Shown here piece after piece: positions 25,763-33,742 of a DNA stretch of 64,000 nucleotides (the first letter of the stretch is position 1; every line of letters begins with the position of its first letter). The stretch is taken from assembly GCF_001514215.1 (NCBI RefSeq), contig NZ_KQ948860.1, forward strand, positions 80,740 through 144,739, read 5' to 3'. The notes beneath the pieces are model-generated. The model had not been told where the DNA came from. It saw nothing but the letters and a program-made list of their open reading frames with translations, and did no database searches. Source of the DNA: Streptomyces bungoensis. Lineage in GTDB: Bacteria; Actinomycetota; Actinomycetes; Streptomycetales; Streptomycetaceae. The position numbers and the translations under genes are program-made.

Positions 25763-25789
25763 GGGAATGTTTGTAACACGCAGCCCGTT
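25763..25789 (+). promoter_or_regulatory. SigR-type promoter of the 50-residue protein gene
   Basis: GGGAAT (25763-25768), exactly 18 bases, then GTTG (25787-25790) match the SigR consensus and the spacing of the moeZ promoter in this window. The surrounding stretch 25730-25780 is unusually AT-rich. A leader of about 60 nt to ATG 25858 is implied. Confidence 0.75.
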
Positions 25790-25857
25790 GTCTAGGTACG
25801 ACAGCACGTCACACCAGTAGTTCTCCGCAGGAGGATGACCAGACGAAGGGAGAAGCC

Positions 25858-26010
25858 ATGCGCTTCGAAATCATGCGACTCGACGAGGTCGACGGCACCA
25901 CCGTGGACACCACCGTCGTGGACGCCGCCTCCGTCAACCGGATCGTTCAGCAGGCCGCCGCCATAGGGCAGCGCCTCTGGATCCGCCCGGCCGACACCCC
26001 GGCCTCGTAA
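25858..26010 (+). CDS. 50-residue conserved small protein, likely SigR-controlled
   Basis: A 50-residue frame starting MRFEIMRLDEVDGTTVDTT and ending IGQRLWIRPADTPAS. ATG 25858 has GAAGGGAGAAG upstream. The composition is balanced and soluble, with no cysteines and no recognised domain. I recognise the type as a small conserved streptomycete protein of unknown role. The SigR-like promoter suggests it is made under disulfide stress. A hairpin shared with marC follows. Confidence 0.7.
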   Translation: MRFEIMRLDEVDGTTVDTTVVDAASVNRIVQQAAAIGQRLWIRPADTPAS

Positions 26011-26032
26011 CGCACCGGCGCCACTCGAGCTT

Positions 26033-26070
26033 TCCGGGGGAGCAGGGGCACGCTCCTCAGCTCCCCCGGA
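26033..26070. terminator. Shared terminator between the 50-residue gene and marC
   Basis: TCCGGGGGAGC (26033-26043) pairs perfectly with GCTCCCCCGGA (26060-26070) around a 16-nt loop. The right arm overlaps the last codons and stop of marC. Confidence 0.7.
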
Positions 26071-26662
26071 TCACCTGAGTGACACCGTTGATGATCTGCT
26101 GCACCGCGATCGCGGAGAGCATCATGCCCGCGAGCCTCGTCACGAGGACGACGCCGCCGTCCTTGATGACGCGGATGATCAGCAGCGAGTAACGCATCAC
26201 CAGCCACAGCACGACGTGGATCGCGAGGATCGCGGCCCACACCGAGACCTGCGTCGCCACGCTGCCGGCCCTCTGCACGGCCAGGATCACCGACACGATG
26301 GCACCGGGCCCCGCCAGCAGCGGCATGCCCAGCGGCACGAGGGCGACGTTCACGTCCTTGGTCTGCTTCGGCTCGTCGGTCTTGCCGGTGAGCAGGTCCA
26401 GCGCGATCAGCAGGAGCAGCAGCCCGCCCGCGATCATCAGCGCGGGGACGGAGACGTGCAGGTAGTTCAGGATCTGGTGGCCGAGGACGCCGAAGACGGC
26501 GATGACCCCGCCCGCCACGCACACGGCCTGGAAGGCCATCCGCTTCTGCACCTTGGCGGGGCGTCCGGCGGTCAGCGCGAGGAAGATCGGGGTGATCCCG
26601 GGGGGATCCATGATGACGAAGAGGGTCAGGAACAGGGAGCCGAAGACGGCGATGTCGAACAT
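26057..26662 (-). CDS. MarC family integral membrane protein
   Basis: A 201-residue protein with six predicted membrane segments and the UPF0056/MarC signatures FVIMDPPGITPIFLAL and PLGMPLLAGPGAIVSVI. Members of this family have no proven transport substrate, and an early link to multiple antibiotic resistance was not upheld for E. coli MarC. ATG 26662 starts directly at the first membrane helix. It is downstream of the PHP gene by 144 bp containing short direct repeats. Confidence 0.88.
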   Translation of the reverse strand: MFDIAVFGSLFLTLFVIMDPPGITPIFLALTAGRPAKVQKRMAFQAVCVAGGVIAVFGVLGHQILNYLHVSVPALMIAGGLLLLLIALDLLTGKTDEPKQTKDVNVALVPLGMPLLAGPGAIVSVILAVQRAGSVATQVSVWAAILAIHVVLWLVMRYSLLIIRVIKDGGVVLVTRLAGMMLSAIAVQQIINGVTQVIRGS

Positions 26663-26806
26663 GGTGGTGCGTCAGGCCTTGCGGGAAGAGGAAGTGATAC
26701 GGGCATGAGGGGGTGCGGCCGGTCCGCTCGCGAGGGCGGTCGGCCCGCGACGGTCCGGCTGGGGACGGTCCGGCTCGGAACGGAGGGCTCGTGAGGGCGG
26801 TCGGCC

Positions 26807-27664
26807 TCAGGCTCCGCCGGTCCCCGGCACCGGGAACGCCCCGGTGGCCCGCCGGGTGATCTCCCCGTACACCTCGGGGTCCGTCGTGTACGCGCCGAGG
26901 GACACCGTCTTGCGGCTGCCGTGGTAGTCCGAGGACCCCGTCACCAGCAGGCCCAGCTCGCCCGCCAGGCCGCGCAGGCGGGCCCGGGCGTCGGCGTCGT
27001 GGTCCATGTGGTCGACCTCGATGCCGTCCAGGCCGGCGGCGGCCATCTCGGCGATGCCCGACTCGGGCACGGTACGGCCGCGCTTGGCGGCGGCCGGGTG
27101 CGCGAACACGCAGACTCCGCCCGCGCCCTTGACCAGCCGGATCGCCTCGAAGGGGTCGGTCTCGTGCTTCTCCACGAACGCCCGGCCGCCGTCGGCCAGC
27201 CACTCCTCGGTGAACGCGTCGCTCACCGTGGGCACCACGCCCAGCTCCACGAGCGCGGTGGCGACGTGCGGGCGCCCCACGGAGCCGCCGGCGGCGATCC
27301 GCTCGACCTGCTCCCAGGTGACCGGCACACCCAGCGCGTTCAGCTTGGCGACCATGCCCTGGGCCCGCGGCACCCGGTCGTCCCGGACCAGCTCGCGCTC
27401 GGCGAGCAGGGCGGGCTCCTCGGGGTCGAAGAGGTAGGCCAGCAGGTGCATGGAGACGCCGTCGTACCGGCAGGACAGCTCGGCGCCGGGGACCAGGGTG
27501 AGTCCCTCGGGCAGCGCGGCGATCGCCTCGGCGTACCCGCGGGTGGTGTCGTGGTCGGTCAGCGCGACGACGTCGAGACCGGCCGCGGCGGCGTTCTTCA
27601 CCAGTTCGGCCGGGGTGTCCGTACCGTCGGAAGCCGTGGAGTGACAGTGCAGGTCGATGCGCAC
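26807..27664 (-). CDS. PHP-domain metal-dependent phosphoesterase
   Basis: A 285-residue PHP-domain protein, cytoplasmic. Metal ligands are visible in IDLHCHSTASDGTDTP, ALTDHDTTRG, PGAELSC, FAHPAAAKRG and GSSDYHGSRK. Related proteins (YciV/RNase AM-like) hydrolyse 3',5'-nucleoside bisphosphates or trim short RNA ends. GTG 27664 with GGAG upstream is preferred over the longer ATG starts at 27700 and 27685, which add only a Ser/Pro-rich stretch. It is the first gene before marC. Confidence 0.85.
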   Translation of the reverse strand: MRIDLHCHSTASDGTDTPAELVKNAAAAGLDVVALTDHDTTRGYAEAIAALPEGLTLVPGAELSCRYDGVSMHLLAYLFDPEEPALLAERELVRDDRVPRAQGMVAKLNALGVPVTWEQVERIAAGGSVGRPHVATALVELGVVPTVSDAFTEEWLADGGRAFVEKHETDPFEAIRLVKGAGGVCVFAHPAAAKRGRTVPESGIAEMAAAGLDGIEVDHMDHDADARARLRGLAGELGLLVTGSSDYHGSRKTVSLGAYTTDPEVYGEITRRATGAFPVPGTGGA

Positions 27665-27780
27665 GGAGACTCCAGACGGGGACATGACGGACGGGGACAC
27701 CTAAGGATAGCGGTGTTCGCGCGCCCTCATGTCACACCCGAAACCCTGGAGCACCCCCTACGCCGATCCAGGGTGGGGCA

Positions 27781-27948
27781 CCTGGGGTCTTTCGTTTGGA
27801 TCAGGCCGGATCAGGGAGCGGGGTCCGGTGCCGTGGATCGCAAGGCGGAGGAGGGCGCCATGGCGGAGCCATGGCAACCGACAGCAACGCGGCGAGGCAC
27901 GGTGCCGGGGCCCGCGAGCCCGGCCTGATCCGAACGAGAGACCCTAGG
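27781..27948. repeat. Dispersed inverted-repeat element, copy 1
   Basis: A 168-bp element with about 29-bp imperfect terminal inverted repeats (26 of 29 match); the outer part reads GGGTCTNTCGTTNGGATC inward from each end. The centre contains CCATGGCGGAGCCATGG. A second copy lies at 57576-57770. No transposase frame is present; the small frames inside are shared by both copies and are not convincing genes. The right end reads CCCTA, which supplies the TAG stop of the minus-strand gene 27944-28585. It may be a MITE-like element or a mobile terminator. Confidence 0.85.
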
Positions 27949-28585
27949 GGTGCAGCAGCCGCGGCGACAGCGCGCCGCACGGCACCAGGTCCAGCTCCGC
28001 CCCCGCGTCCCGCAGGTCGGTCAGCACCAGCTCGTCGTACATGAGCATGCTGCACTGCTCGGGCCAGACCACCGCCCACAGCCACAGCCCCAGGGCCTCG
28101 CCGGCGAAGACGGCGCGGTCGGTGGGGCTGCCCGAGACGTGCCAGAGGGGGGTCGGACGGCCGGCGGCGAGCACCTTGGCCTGGGGCGGCTTCTCGACGT
28201 CCATGTACGGCCCCGGGTCGGGGGCGTCGATGCCCGCGTACCAGGCGCCGAGGCCGACGCCGAGTTCCTCGGCGACGAGGATCAGCTCGCCGACGCCGCC
28301 GAGCGGGCCGGGGCCGGAGCAGGCCACCGCGGTGGCCCGGCCGCCGCTGCGGTCGTCCCCGGCGTAGCCCACGCCCGTGAACAGCCATCCGACCGGCAGC
28401 GGCCACGGCATCCACACCGGGACCTGGGTGCGGTGCACCACCACACCGAGGGCCTCGACGCTGGGCGGGATCACGGGCTGCAGCGGATACACCGTCCCGT
28501 GCACATCGCACTGCCAGGAATCGGCGAAGAGTCCGGGAGCCCTGACCCGGCCACCACACTTCGGGCAACTGGGTTCGCCCCTCAT
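27944..28585 (-). CDS. Zinc-ribbon-containing conserved protein (DUF6758-like)
   Basis: A 213-residue actinobacterial protein. CPKCGGRV plus SWQCDVHG near the N-terminus forms a likely zinc ribbon. A hydrophobic, Trp-rich body follows (VWMPWPLPVGWLFTGVGYAGDDRSG, LGLWLWAVVWPEQC). I recognise it as a widely conserved protein of unknown function. ATG 28585 is the natural start. Its stop codon lies in the end of the dispersed repeat element. It is divergent from the MFS gene. Confidence 0.75.
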   Translation of the reverse strand: MRGEPSCPKCGGRVRAPGLFADSWQCDVHGTVYPLQPVIPPSVEALGVVVHRTQVPVWMPWPLPVGWLFTGVGYAGDDRSGGRATAVACSGPGPLGGVGELILVAEELGVGLGAWYAGIDAPDPGPYMDVEKPPQAKVLAAGRPTPLWHVSGSPTDRAVFAGEALGLWLWAVVWPEQCSMLMYDELVLTDLRDAGAELDLVPCGALSPRLLHP

Positions 28586-28674
28586 AGAGCCCCACGGTCC
28601 TAGCTCTGCCGCGCCACGTCAAGGACGATCACCCGTCCGGAGGGAACACCTGACCAGGGAAAACTAGATGCACC

Positions 28675-28704
28675 TTGCATTAATTAGCCCGGCTAACTTA
28701 GTAT
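28675..28704 (+). promoter_or_regulatory. MFS promoter with an operator-like palindrome in the spacer
   Basis: A -35-like TTGCAT (28675-28680) and a -10-like TAGTAT (28699-28704) are 18 bp apart. The spacer contains TTAGCCCGGCTAA (28684-28696), a perfect palindrome about one central base. A repressor bound there would block the polymerase, so the exporter is probably inducible. The regulator is not encoded next to it. Confidence 0.6.
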
Positions 28705-28743
28705 GTGTAAAAGCCAACTAATCAGCTGGGATGGGAGAACCAC

Positions 28744-29967
28744 ATGGACCCCTTCGACGCGGGAGCCGGCAGCATCCTGCGACAGCCCAAGGCGGTCTGG
28801 GCCACGGCCGGCGCCTCCGTCGTCGCCTTCATGGGCATCGGCCTCGTCGACCCGATCCTGCCGTCCATCGCGCGGGGCCTGCACGCCACCGCCAGCCAGG
28901 TGTCCCTGCTGTTCACCTCGTACTTCCTGATCACCGCGGTGGCGATGCTGCTGACCGGCTTCGTCTCCAGCCGGATCGGCGGCCGCCGGACCCTGCTGCT
29001 CGGCCTCGCCTTCGTGGTCGTCTTCGCCGGCCTCGCCGGCACCTCGGACAGCGTCGGCCAGCTCGTCGGCTTCCGGGCCGGCTGGGGCCTCGGCAACGCC
29101 CTGTTCGTCTCGACCGCCCTCGCGGTCATCGTCGGCGCGGCGGCCGGCGGAAGCGCGGCGGCGATCCTGCTCTACGAGTCGGCGCTCGGCCTCGGCATGG
29201 CCTGCGGCCCGCTGCTCGGCGCGGTACTGGGCAACCTGAGCTGGCGCTACCCCTTCTTCGGCACCGCCACCCTGATGGCGATCGGCTTCCTGTGCATCAC
29301 GGCGTTCCTGAAGGAGCAGCCGAAGCCCGCCCGCAAGACCTCGATCCTGGACCCGATCAAGGCGCTCGGCCACGGCGGCCTGGCCTCGGCGGCCGGCTCG
29401 GCGTTCTTCTACAACTACACGTTCTTCACGGTGCTGGCCTTCACGCCGTTCGTGCTGAACATGACGCCGTACCGCTCGGGCGCGGTGTTCTTCGCCTGGG
29501 GTGTGCTGCTCGCCGTCTTCTCGGTCGTCGTGGCCCCGCGCCTGCAGGAGCGGTTCGGCTCGCTGAAGGTGCTCGGCGGCTCGCTGGTGCTCCTCGCGGC
29601 GGACGTCCTGGTGCTCGGCTACGGCGACCACACGACGGCCGTCGTCTGCACGATCCTGTCCGGCGCCTTCATCGGCGTGAACAACACGGTCTACACCGAG
29701 CTGGCCCTCGGCGTGTCGGACGCGCCGCGCCCGGTGGCGAGCGCGGGCTACAACTTCGTCCGCTGGTTCGCGGCCGCCGCCGCGCCCTACTTCGCGCCGA
29801 AGATCGAGGAGTGGACCGACATCCACGTCCCGTTCGTGGTCGCGGCGGTCACCGCGGTGCTCGGCGCGGTCGTGGTCGTGGTGCGGCGCAAGGCGCTCAC
29901 CCACGAAGCGGAGGAACTGGAGCAGCGGCACGCCACGGAGGACGGGGTCACGGTCTTCGCCAACTGA
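28744..29967 (+). CDS. MFS transporter, probable drug or metabolite exporter
   Basis: A 407-residue protein with about 12 membrane segments. The motif-A-like loop between helices 2 and 3 reads GFVSSRIGGRRTLLLG. Motif C of proton-driven exporters appears as ALGLGMACGPLLGAVLGNLSWRYPFF. The substrate is unknown. ATG 28744 is preceded by GGGAGAACC. A promoter with a palindromic operator lies upstream, and a 17-bp hairpin lies downstream inside the end of the convergent SUFU gene. Confidence 0.88.
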   Translation: MDPFDAGAGSILRQPKAVWATAGASVVAFMGIGLVDPILPSIARGLHATASQVSLLFTSYFLITAVAMLLTGFVSSRIGGRRTLLLGLAFVVVFAGLAGTSDSVGQLVGFRAGWGLGNALFVSTALAVIVGAAAGGSAAAILLYESALGLGMACGPLLGAVLGNLSWRYPFFGTATLMAIGFLCITAFLKEQPKPARKTSILDPIKALGHGGLASAAGSAFFYNYTFFTVLAFTPFVLNMTPYRSGAVFFAWGVLLAVFSVVVAPRLQERFGSLKVLGGSLVLLAADVLVLGYGDHTTAVVCTILSGAFIGVNNTVYTELALGVSDAPRPVASAGYNFVRWFAAAAAPYFAPKIEEWTDIHVPFVVAAVTAVLGAVVVVVRRKALTHEAEELEQRHATEDGVTVFAN

Positions 29968-30023
29968 CCTTCCCTGAGCGGCGCTTGGTGAGGTTGCTCA
30001 CTGCGGCCGCTCACTCCGGCCGC

Positions 30024-30608
30024 TCAGTCCAGCGGGACGGACCTGCGCGCGGGGTCGCGCAGGTCCGTCCCGTTCGCCAGCCAGCGCTCCTGGAGGGCCT
30101 GGGCGCCGTGCACCCGCTTCCAGGCGGCCTCGTTCGGGGTCATCGGCAGCAGCGGCAGGAACCGCACGGGGTCCATCGGATCGTCCAGCTCCAGGTCCTC
30201 GACGAGCCCGCCGGGCTCCCCCACCAGGACCGAGCTGAAGGCGGCACCCGGCCACAGCGGCTCCCCCACGTCCAGGGAGGCGCCGGGAGCCACCACCACG
30301 CCCTCGACCTGCGGGGACGCGGCGAGCACGGCGAGCGGGCGGAGCACCTTGTCGGTGTCGGCGAGGCCGGCGCGGACGGACAGGACCAGCTCGGCGCGCG
30401 GCCCCTTGACGGGGTCGGCGAGCACGGCCGTGGGGTCGGCCATGGGGTGCGCGGACATGCCGAGGGTGGCGTAGCGCACCAGGTCTGCCTCGTGGAAACG
30501 GAGCACCTCGACGCGGTCCGTACCGAGGAAGGTGACCGCGGCGCGCGCGTCCGGTTCGCCCAGCGCGGAGTTCAACCGTGCCTCGACCAGAGGAAGAACA
30601 TCAACCAT
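30024..30608 (-). CDS. Suppressor-of-fused (SUFU)-like domain protein
   Basis: A 194-residue protein matching the bacterial SUFU-like pattern: VEVLRFHEADLVRYATLGMSAHPM, AELVLSVRAG, and FLPLLPMTPNEAAWKRVHGAQALQERW. Bacterial SUFU-like proteins are often immunity proteins of polymorphic toxins, but no toxin gene is adjacent. ATG 30608 is preferred over 30641, which adds a short unconserved lead. A strong hairpin lies within its final codons. Confidence 0.75.
   Translation of the reverse strand: MVDVLPLVEARLNSALGEPDARAAVTFLGTDRVEVLRFHEADLVRYATLGMSAHPMADPTAVLADPVKGPRAELVLSVRAGLADTDKVLRPLAVLAASPQVEGVVVAPGASLDVGEPLWPGAAFSSVLVGEPGGLVEDLELDDPMDPVRFLPLLPMTPNEAAWKRVHGAQALQERWLANGTDLRDPARRSVPLD
30033..30072. 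terminator. 17-bp hairpin inside the 3' end of the SUFU gene
   Basis: Arms 30033-30049 and 30056-30072 pair perfectly over 17 bp around a 6-nt loop. It lies about 65 bases after the MFS stop and encodes the TDLRDPARRSV segment of the SUFU-like protein, so coding sequence seems to double as the terminator of the convergent MFS gene. Confidence 0.7.
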
Positions 30609-31089
30609 GCGGTGAGCATAGAACTCGTCAGCAGCGGGCAAAGCGGCACCTTGACAGCTGGGGCGGCTGCTACGCTGAGCCGGTGGTTCGGGGCAGCACG
30701 CAGGAGCGTCGCAGCGCGTCCCCGACGCCGACGAGACTCCCTTACGAGGGACCGGCCGGAGGAGGTGGGGCTGTCATGGATCGAAGTCGACCTGGTAGTA
30801 CCACTCGCTCTTCCGGCTGCTGATGCAGTTACTGGCTGGCCGCCGCCTTCACGTTCGCTTCGTCGTTTCGGAAGAGCACTTCGTCTCGCTTTGCCTGATC
30901 TGTCTGATCTTCATCAGTTCTGTATCAGTGGCGAAGTAGCCACCGCGACGGTGCGGTGCTCCCCGCTTTGCGGACGTGCCAAACATCCTTCCCCGCCCGA
31001 GGCCGGGAAGATTTCGCAGGACGTCCCCATTCCGGGTGGTTCCACCCGTCGCCGGCGCTGTCGCCGCCCGCCTGCGAAGGAGCCTGCCC
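30609..31089 (+). promoter_or_regulatory. 481-bp leader region upstream of corA
   Basis: TTGACA at 30651-30656 and TACGCT at 30671-30676 could be a promoter, but with an unusually short 14-bp spacer. Downstream lie a short frame with a very strong ribosome site (30776-30823) and a small hairpin CGGGTGG-TT-CCACCCG (31033-31048). No M-box magnesium riboswitch consensus was recognised. Confidence 0.4.
30776..30823 (+). CDS. 15-residue upstream ORF in the corA leader
   Basis: ATG 30776 is preceded by GGAGGAGGT nine bases upstream, a near-perfect ribosome binding site, and encodes MDRSRPGSTTRSSGC before TGA. It lies 266 bp upstream of corA. Short leader peptides control magnesium transporters in enterics, so a regulatory role is conceivable; there is no direct evidence here. 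Confidence 0.45.
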   Translation: MDRSRPGSTTRSSGC

Positions 31090-32211
31090 ATGTCGATGAT
31101 CCGCGACCTGCGCGCCGTGGTCCGTCCGTCGTCCCGTGTCTCGCTGCGCAAGGACACGAGCACGCCGTACGACACCACGCGCGACCCGGCCACGCCCTCG
31201 GCCGTCGTCGACTGCGCCGTGTACCGCGACGGCGCCCGGGTGCAGAGCGCCGCGCCGCTGAGCCCGCAGGAGGCGATGCGGCTGGTGCGCCGCGACGGCG
31301 GGTTCGTGTGGATCGGCCTGCACGAGCCGACCGAGGCCGAGTTCGCGGGCATCGCGAGCGAGTTCGGGCTGCACCCGCTGGCCGTCGAGGACGCCGTCCA
31401 GGCCCACCAGCGGCCCAAGCTGGAGCGCTACGACGACTCGCTCTTCACCGTCTTCAAGACCATCCACTACGTCGAGCACGACCGGCTCACCGCCAACAGC
31501 GAGGTCGTCGAGACCGGCGAGGTCATGTGCTTCACCGGGCGGGACTTCTTCATCACCGTCCGGCACGGCGGCCAGGGCTCGCTGCGGGCGCTGCGCCACC
31601 GGCTGCAGGACGACCCGGAACTGCTCGCCAAGGGTCCCTCGGCGGTGCTGCACTCGATCGCCGACCACGTCGTGGACGGCTACATCGCGGTCGCCGACGC
31701 GGTGCAGGACGACATCGACGAGGTGGAGACCGAGGTCTTCTCGCCCGGCCGGCGCGGGGTATCGCGCGGTGTGGACTCGGCGCGGATCTACCAACTCAAG
31801 CGCGAGGTGCTGGAGTTCAAGCGGGCGGTGGCTCCGCTGCTGCGGCCCATGCAGCTGCTGAGCGAGCGGCCGATGCGGCTGGTCGACCCGGACATCCAGA
31901 AGTACTTCCGGGACGTCGCCGACCACCTCGCCCGGGTCCAGGAGCAGGTGCTGGGCTTCGACGAGCTGCTCAACTCCATCCTCCAGGCCAACCTGGCGCA
32001 GGCGTCCGTCGCGCAGAACGAGGACATGCGCAAGATCACCGCCTGGGCCGCGATCATCGCCGTACCGACGATGGTGTGCGGGGTGTACGGCATGAACTTC
32101 AAGTACATGCCCGAGCTGCACTGGAAGTACGGCTACCCGGTGATCATGGGCGTCACGGTCGTCCTCTGTCTGGGCATCCACCGCACGCTGAAGCGCAACG
32201 GCTGGCTCTGA
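31090..32211 (+). CDS. corA: CorA family magnesium/cobalt transporter
   Basis: A 373-residue CorA-type channel. A large soluble N-terminal domain (FVWIGLHEPTEAEFAGIASEFGLHPLAVEDAV) leads through long helices to two C-terminal membrane helices. The signature YGMNFKYMPE between them is the GMN selectivity motif. ATG 31090 has GAAGGAG eight bases upstream; the frame from 30976 is unconserved. It imports Mg2+ across the membrane. By type it corresponds to Rv1239c. The long leader upstream may regulate it. Confidence 0.95.
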   Translation: MSMIRDLRAVVRPSSRVSLRKDTSTPYDTTRDPATPSAVVDCAVYRDGARVQSAAPLSPQEAMRLVRRDGGFVWIGLHEPTEAEFAGIASEFGLHPLAVEDAVQAHQRPKLERYDDSLFTVFKTIHYVEHDRLTANSEVVETGEVMCFTGRDFFITVRHGGQGSLRALRHRLQDDPELLAKGPSAVLHSIADHVVDGYIAVADAVQDDIDEVETEVFSPGRRGVSRGVDSARIYQLKREVLEFKRAVAPLLRPMQLLSERPMRLVDPDIQKYFRDVADHLARVQEQVLGFDELLNSILQANLAQASVAQNEDMRKITAWAAIIAVPTMVCGVYGMNFKYMPELHWKYGYPVIMGVTVVLCLGIHRTLKRNGWL

Positions 32212-32234
32212 GCGGCGCTGGATAGGCTGAGCTC

Positions 32235-32747
32235 ATGACAGGACAGCTGCTCGACCAGGCCCTCGTCGAGGAGGCCGCCAAGAAGTCCGGCCTCGTCTGG
32301 GTCAGGGGTGCCGGTGCCCCGGCGGCGCGGGCGCTGTGGCACGTGTGGCACGAGGGCGCGGTGTGCCTGGTCGGCGACGGACCCGGGGAACAGCCGCTGC
32401 CCGGGCTCACCGACGGCGGCTCCGCCGAGGTGACCGTGCGCAGCAAGGACAAGGGCGGCCGCCTGGTGACCTGGCCGGCCACCGTGCACGAGCAGGCCCC
32501 CGGCTCGCCGGAGTGGGAGGCGGTGGTGGCCGAGCTGAAGGGCAAGCGGCTGAACGCCGCCGACGGTGAGGAGATGCCCCGGCGGTGGGCCCGCGAGTGC
32601 CGGGTGCTCCGCCTGGTCCCGGCCGGGCCGCCGGCGGCGCTGCCCTCGGACAGCCTGGCGCGGCCTCCGCTGCCGTCACCGGCGATCACGCGCCGGCCGG
32701 TCCCGGCGGGGCTGCCGCGCCTGCTGGCGAAACGGAAGAAGAAGTAA
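32235..32747 (+). CDS. Conserved protein, possible flavin-binding split-barrel fold
   Basis: A 170-residue actinobacterial protein, MTGQLLDQALVEEAAKKSG through the basic tail LLAKRKKK. The pattern ALWHVWHEGAVCLVGDGPGEQPLPGL, EVTVRSKD and WEAVVAELKGKRLN resembles PNPOx-like split barrels, though no cofactor site is certain. It starts 23 bases after corA and is probably co-transcribed with it. Confidence 0.6.
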   Translation: MTGQLLDQALVEEAAKKSGLVWVRGAGAPAARALWHVWHEGAVCLVGDGPGEQPLPGLTDGGSAEVTVRSKDKGGRLVTWPATVHEQAPGSPEWEAVVAELKGKRLNAADGEEMPRRWARECRVLRLVPAGPPAALPSDSLARPPLPSPAITRRPVPAGLPRLLAKRKKK

Positions 32748-32817
32748 CGAGGCGACGGGGGCCGGCGCCCTGCCCCGGCGGGGCGGACGCGGCCACCGGC
32801 TCCCTCGTCTCCCGGGG

Positions 32818-33552
32818 CTACGAAGCCGGGAGTTGTCTGCCGTAGTCCACCGTCTCGGACTTCGGCGGCTGGGCGACGGCGAAGTCCTTGGCCCAGTCCG
32901 AGAAACGCAGCGTGCCGGCCGAACCGGCGCGCACCAGGCGGAGCGGATACGGCTTGCCCTCGAGGGAGACGTCGAGGGTGCCGCCGGAGCCGTCGTCGCC
33001 GGTGATGCGGATCGTGCGGGTACCCGCCTGCTCGTGGTGCCCGTCCGTCGACAGCTTGCCGTGCAGCGTCAGCAGACCCGAGAGGAGGACGTCCTTGTCC
33101 GTGAAGCCGCTGAACTTCCGGTACGCGGGGTCCCCCTGCGGCACCTTCACGTACTTGCCCTGGAGCTTGCCGGCCGCCGCGTCCCCGCCGTGGCTCCAGA
33201 AGTCCGCGTCGGCCTTCAGGAAGAGCTGCTCGCCGGTCCGCAGCAGGTGGAACGTCGCGCCCCGCGAGGTGACGGAGCCGGTGCCGCCGTCGGCCTTGAG
33301 CTGCATGTCCAGGCGGTACGTGCGGCCGCTGGTGACCACGGTCCCGGACAGCCGTACCGCGGGCGCCGCCTGCGCGGCCGCGCGGGTCTCCGTCTGGATC
33401 CGGGCGGCGGGCAGCTTGCCCACCCCGTTGGTGCCCGCGTCCGGGTCCTCGCTGCACCCCGTCAGGACCATCGCCCCCGTCACGGCCAGTGCTGCGCATG
33501 CCGCGCTCGTCAGCACGGCCCGGCGGGTACGGCCCTGGGGAATCGCAGACAC
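32818..33552 (-). CDS. Secreted lipoprotein
   Basis: A 244-residue lipoprotein. The signal has Arg residues, a hydrophobic stretch and the lipobox VLTGC (Cys33), with GRTRRAVLTSAA giving a possible twin-Arg-like start. The mature part is beta-rich (VRLSGTVVTSGRTYRLDMQLKADGGTGSV), similar in style to LppX/LprG-type lipid-binding lipoproteins. GTG 33552 is chosen because it places the signal peptide correctly; the longer frame from 33744 is antisense-like. It is divergent from the MgtE-like gene. Confidence 0.75.
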   Translation of the reverse strand: MSAIPQGRTRRAVLTSAACAALAVTGAMVLTGCSEDPDAGTNGVGKLPAARIQTETRAAAQAAPAVRLSGTVVTSGRTYRLDMQLKADGGTGSVTSRGATFHLLRTGEQLFLKADADFWSHGGDAAAGKLQGKYVKVPQGDPAYRKFSGFTDKDVLLSGLLTLHGKLSTDGHHEQAGTRTIRITGDDGSGGTLDVSLEGKPYPLRLVRAGSAGTLRFSDWAKDFAVAQPPKSETVDYGRQLPAS

Positions 33553-33742
33553 AGGTGGGGCTGCCTTTCTGACGGGTCCTGAACGGCGTACGGCAGCGTA
33601 CCGGTGCCCCGCCCGCCCGGCGGAGCCAGATCGTCCGGACCGCCCACCAGGGCGTATCCGATCGGTACGGGCTAGCCTGAAGCGCAACCGAGCGGGCAGA
33701 GAACAGCAATCCCCACGCAATGCGAGCAAAGGAAGCACAGCC

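Noticed and set aside
27796..28044. Small plus-strand frames inside the dispersed repeat element
   Set aside because: The frame is shared with the second copy but depends on the repeat sequence, has no ribosome site and is not gene-like.
28675..28704. Iron-box (DmdR/IdeR) site before the MFS gene
   Set aside because: The right half resembles the consensus but the left half does not; TTAGCCCGGCTAA is better explained as a simple palindromic operator.
30609..31089. M-box magnesium riboswitch in the corA leader
   Set aside because: None of the conserved M-box core words could be found by eye; a covariance-model search would settle it.
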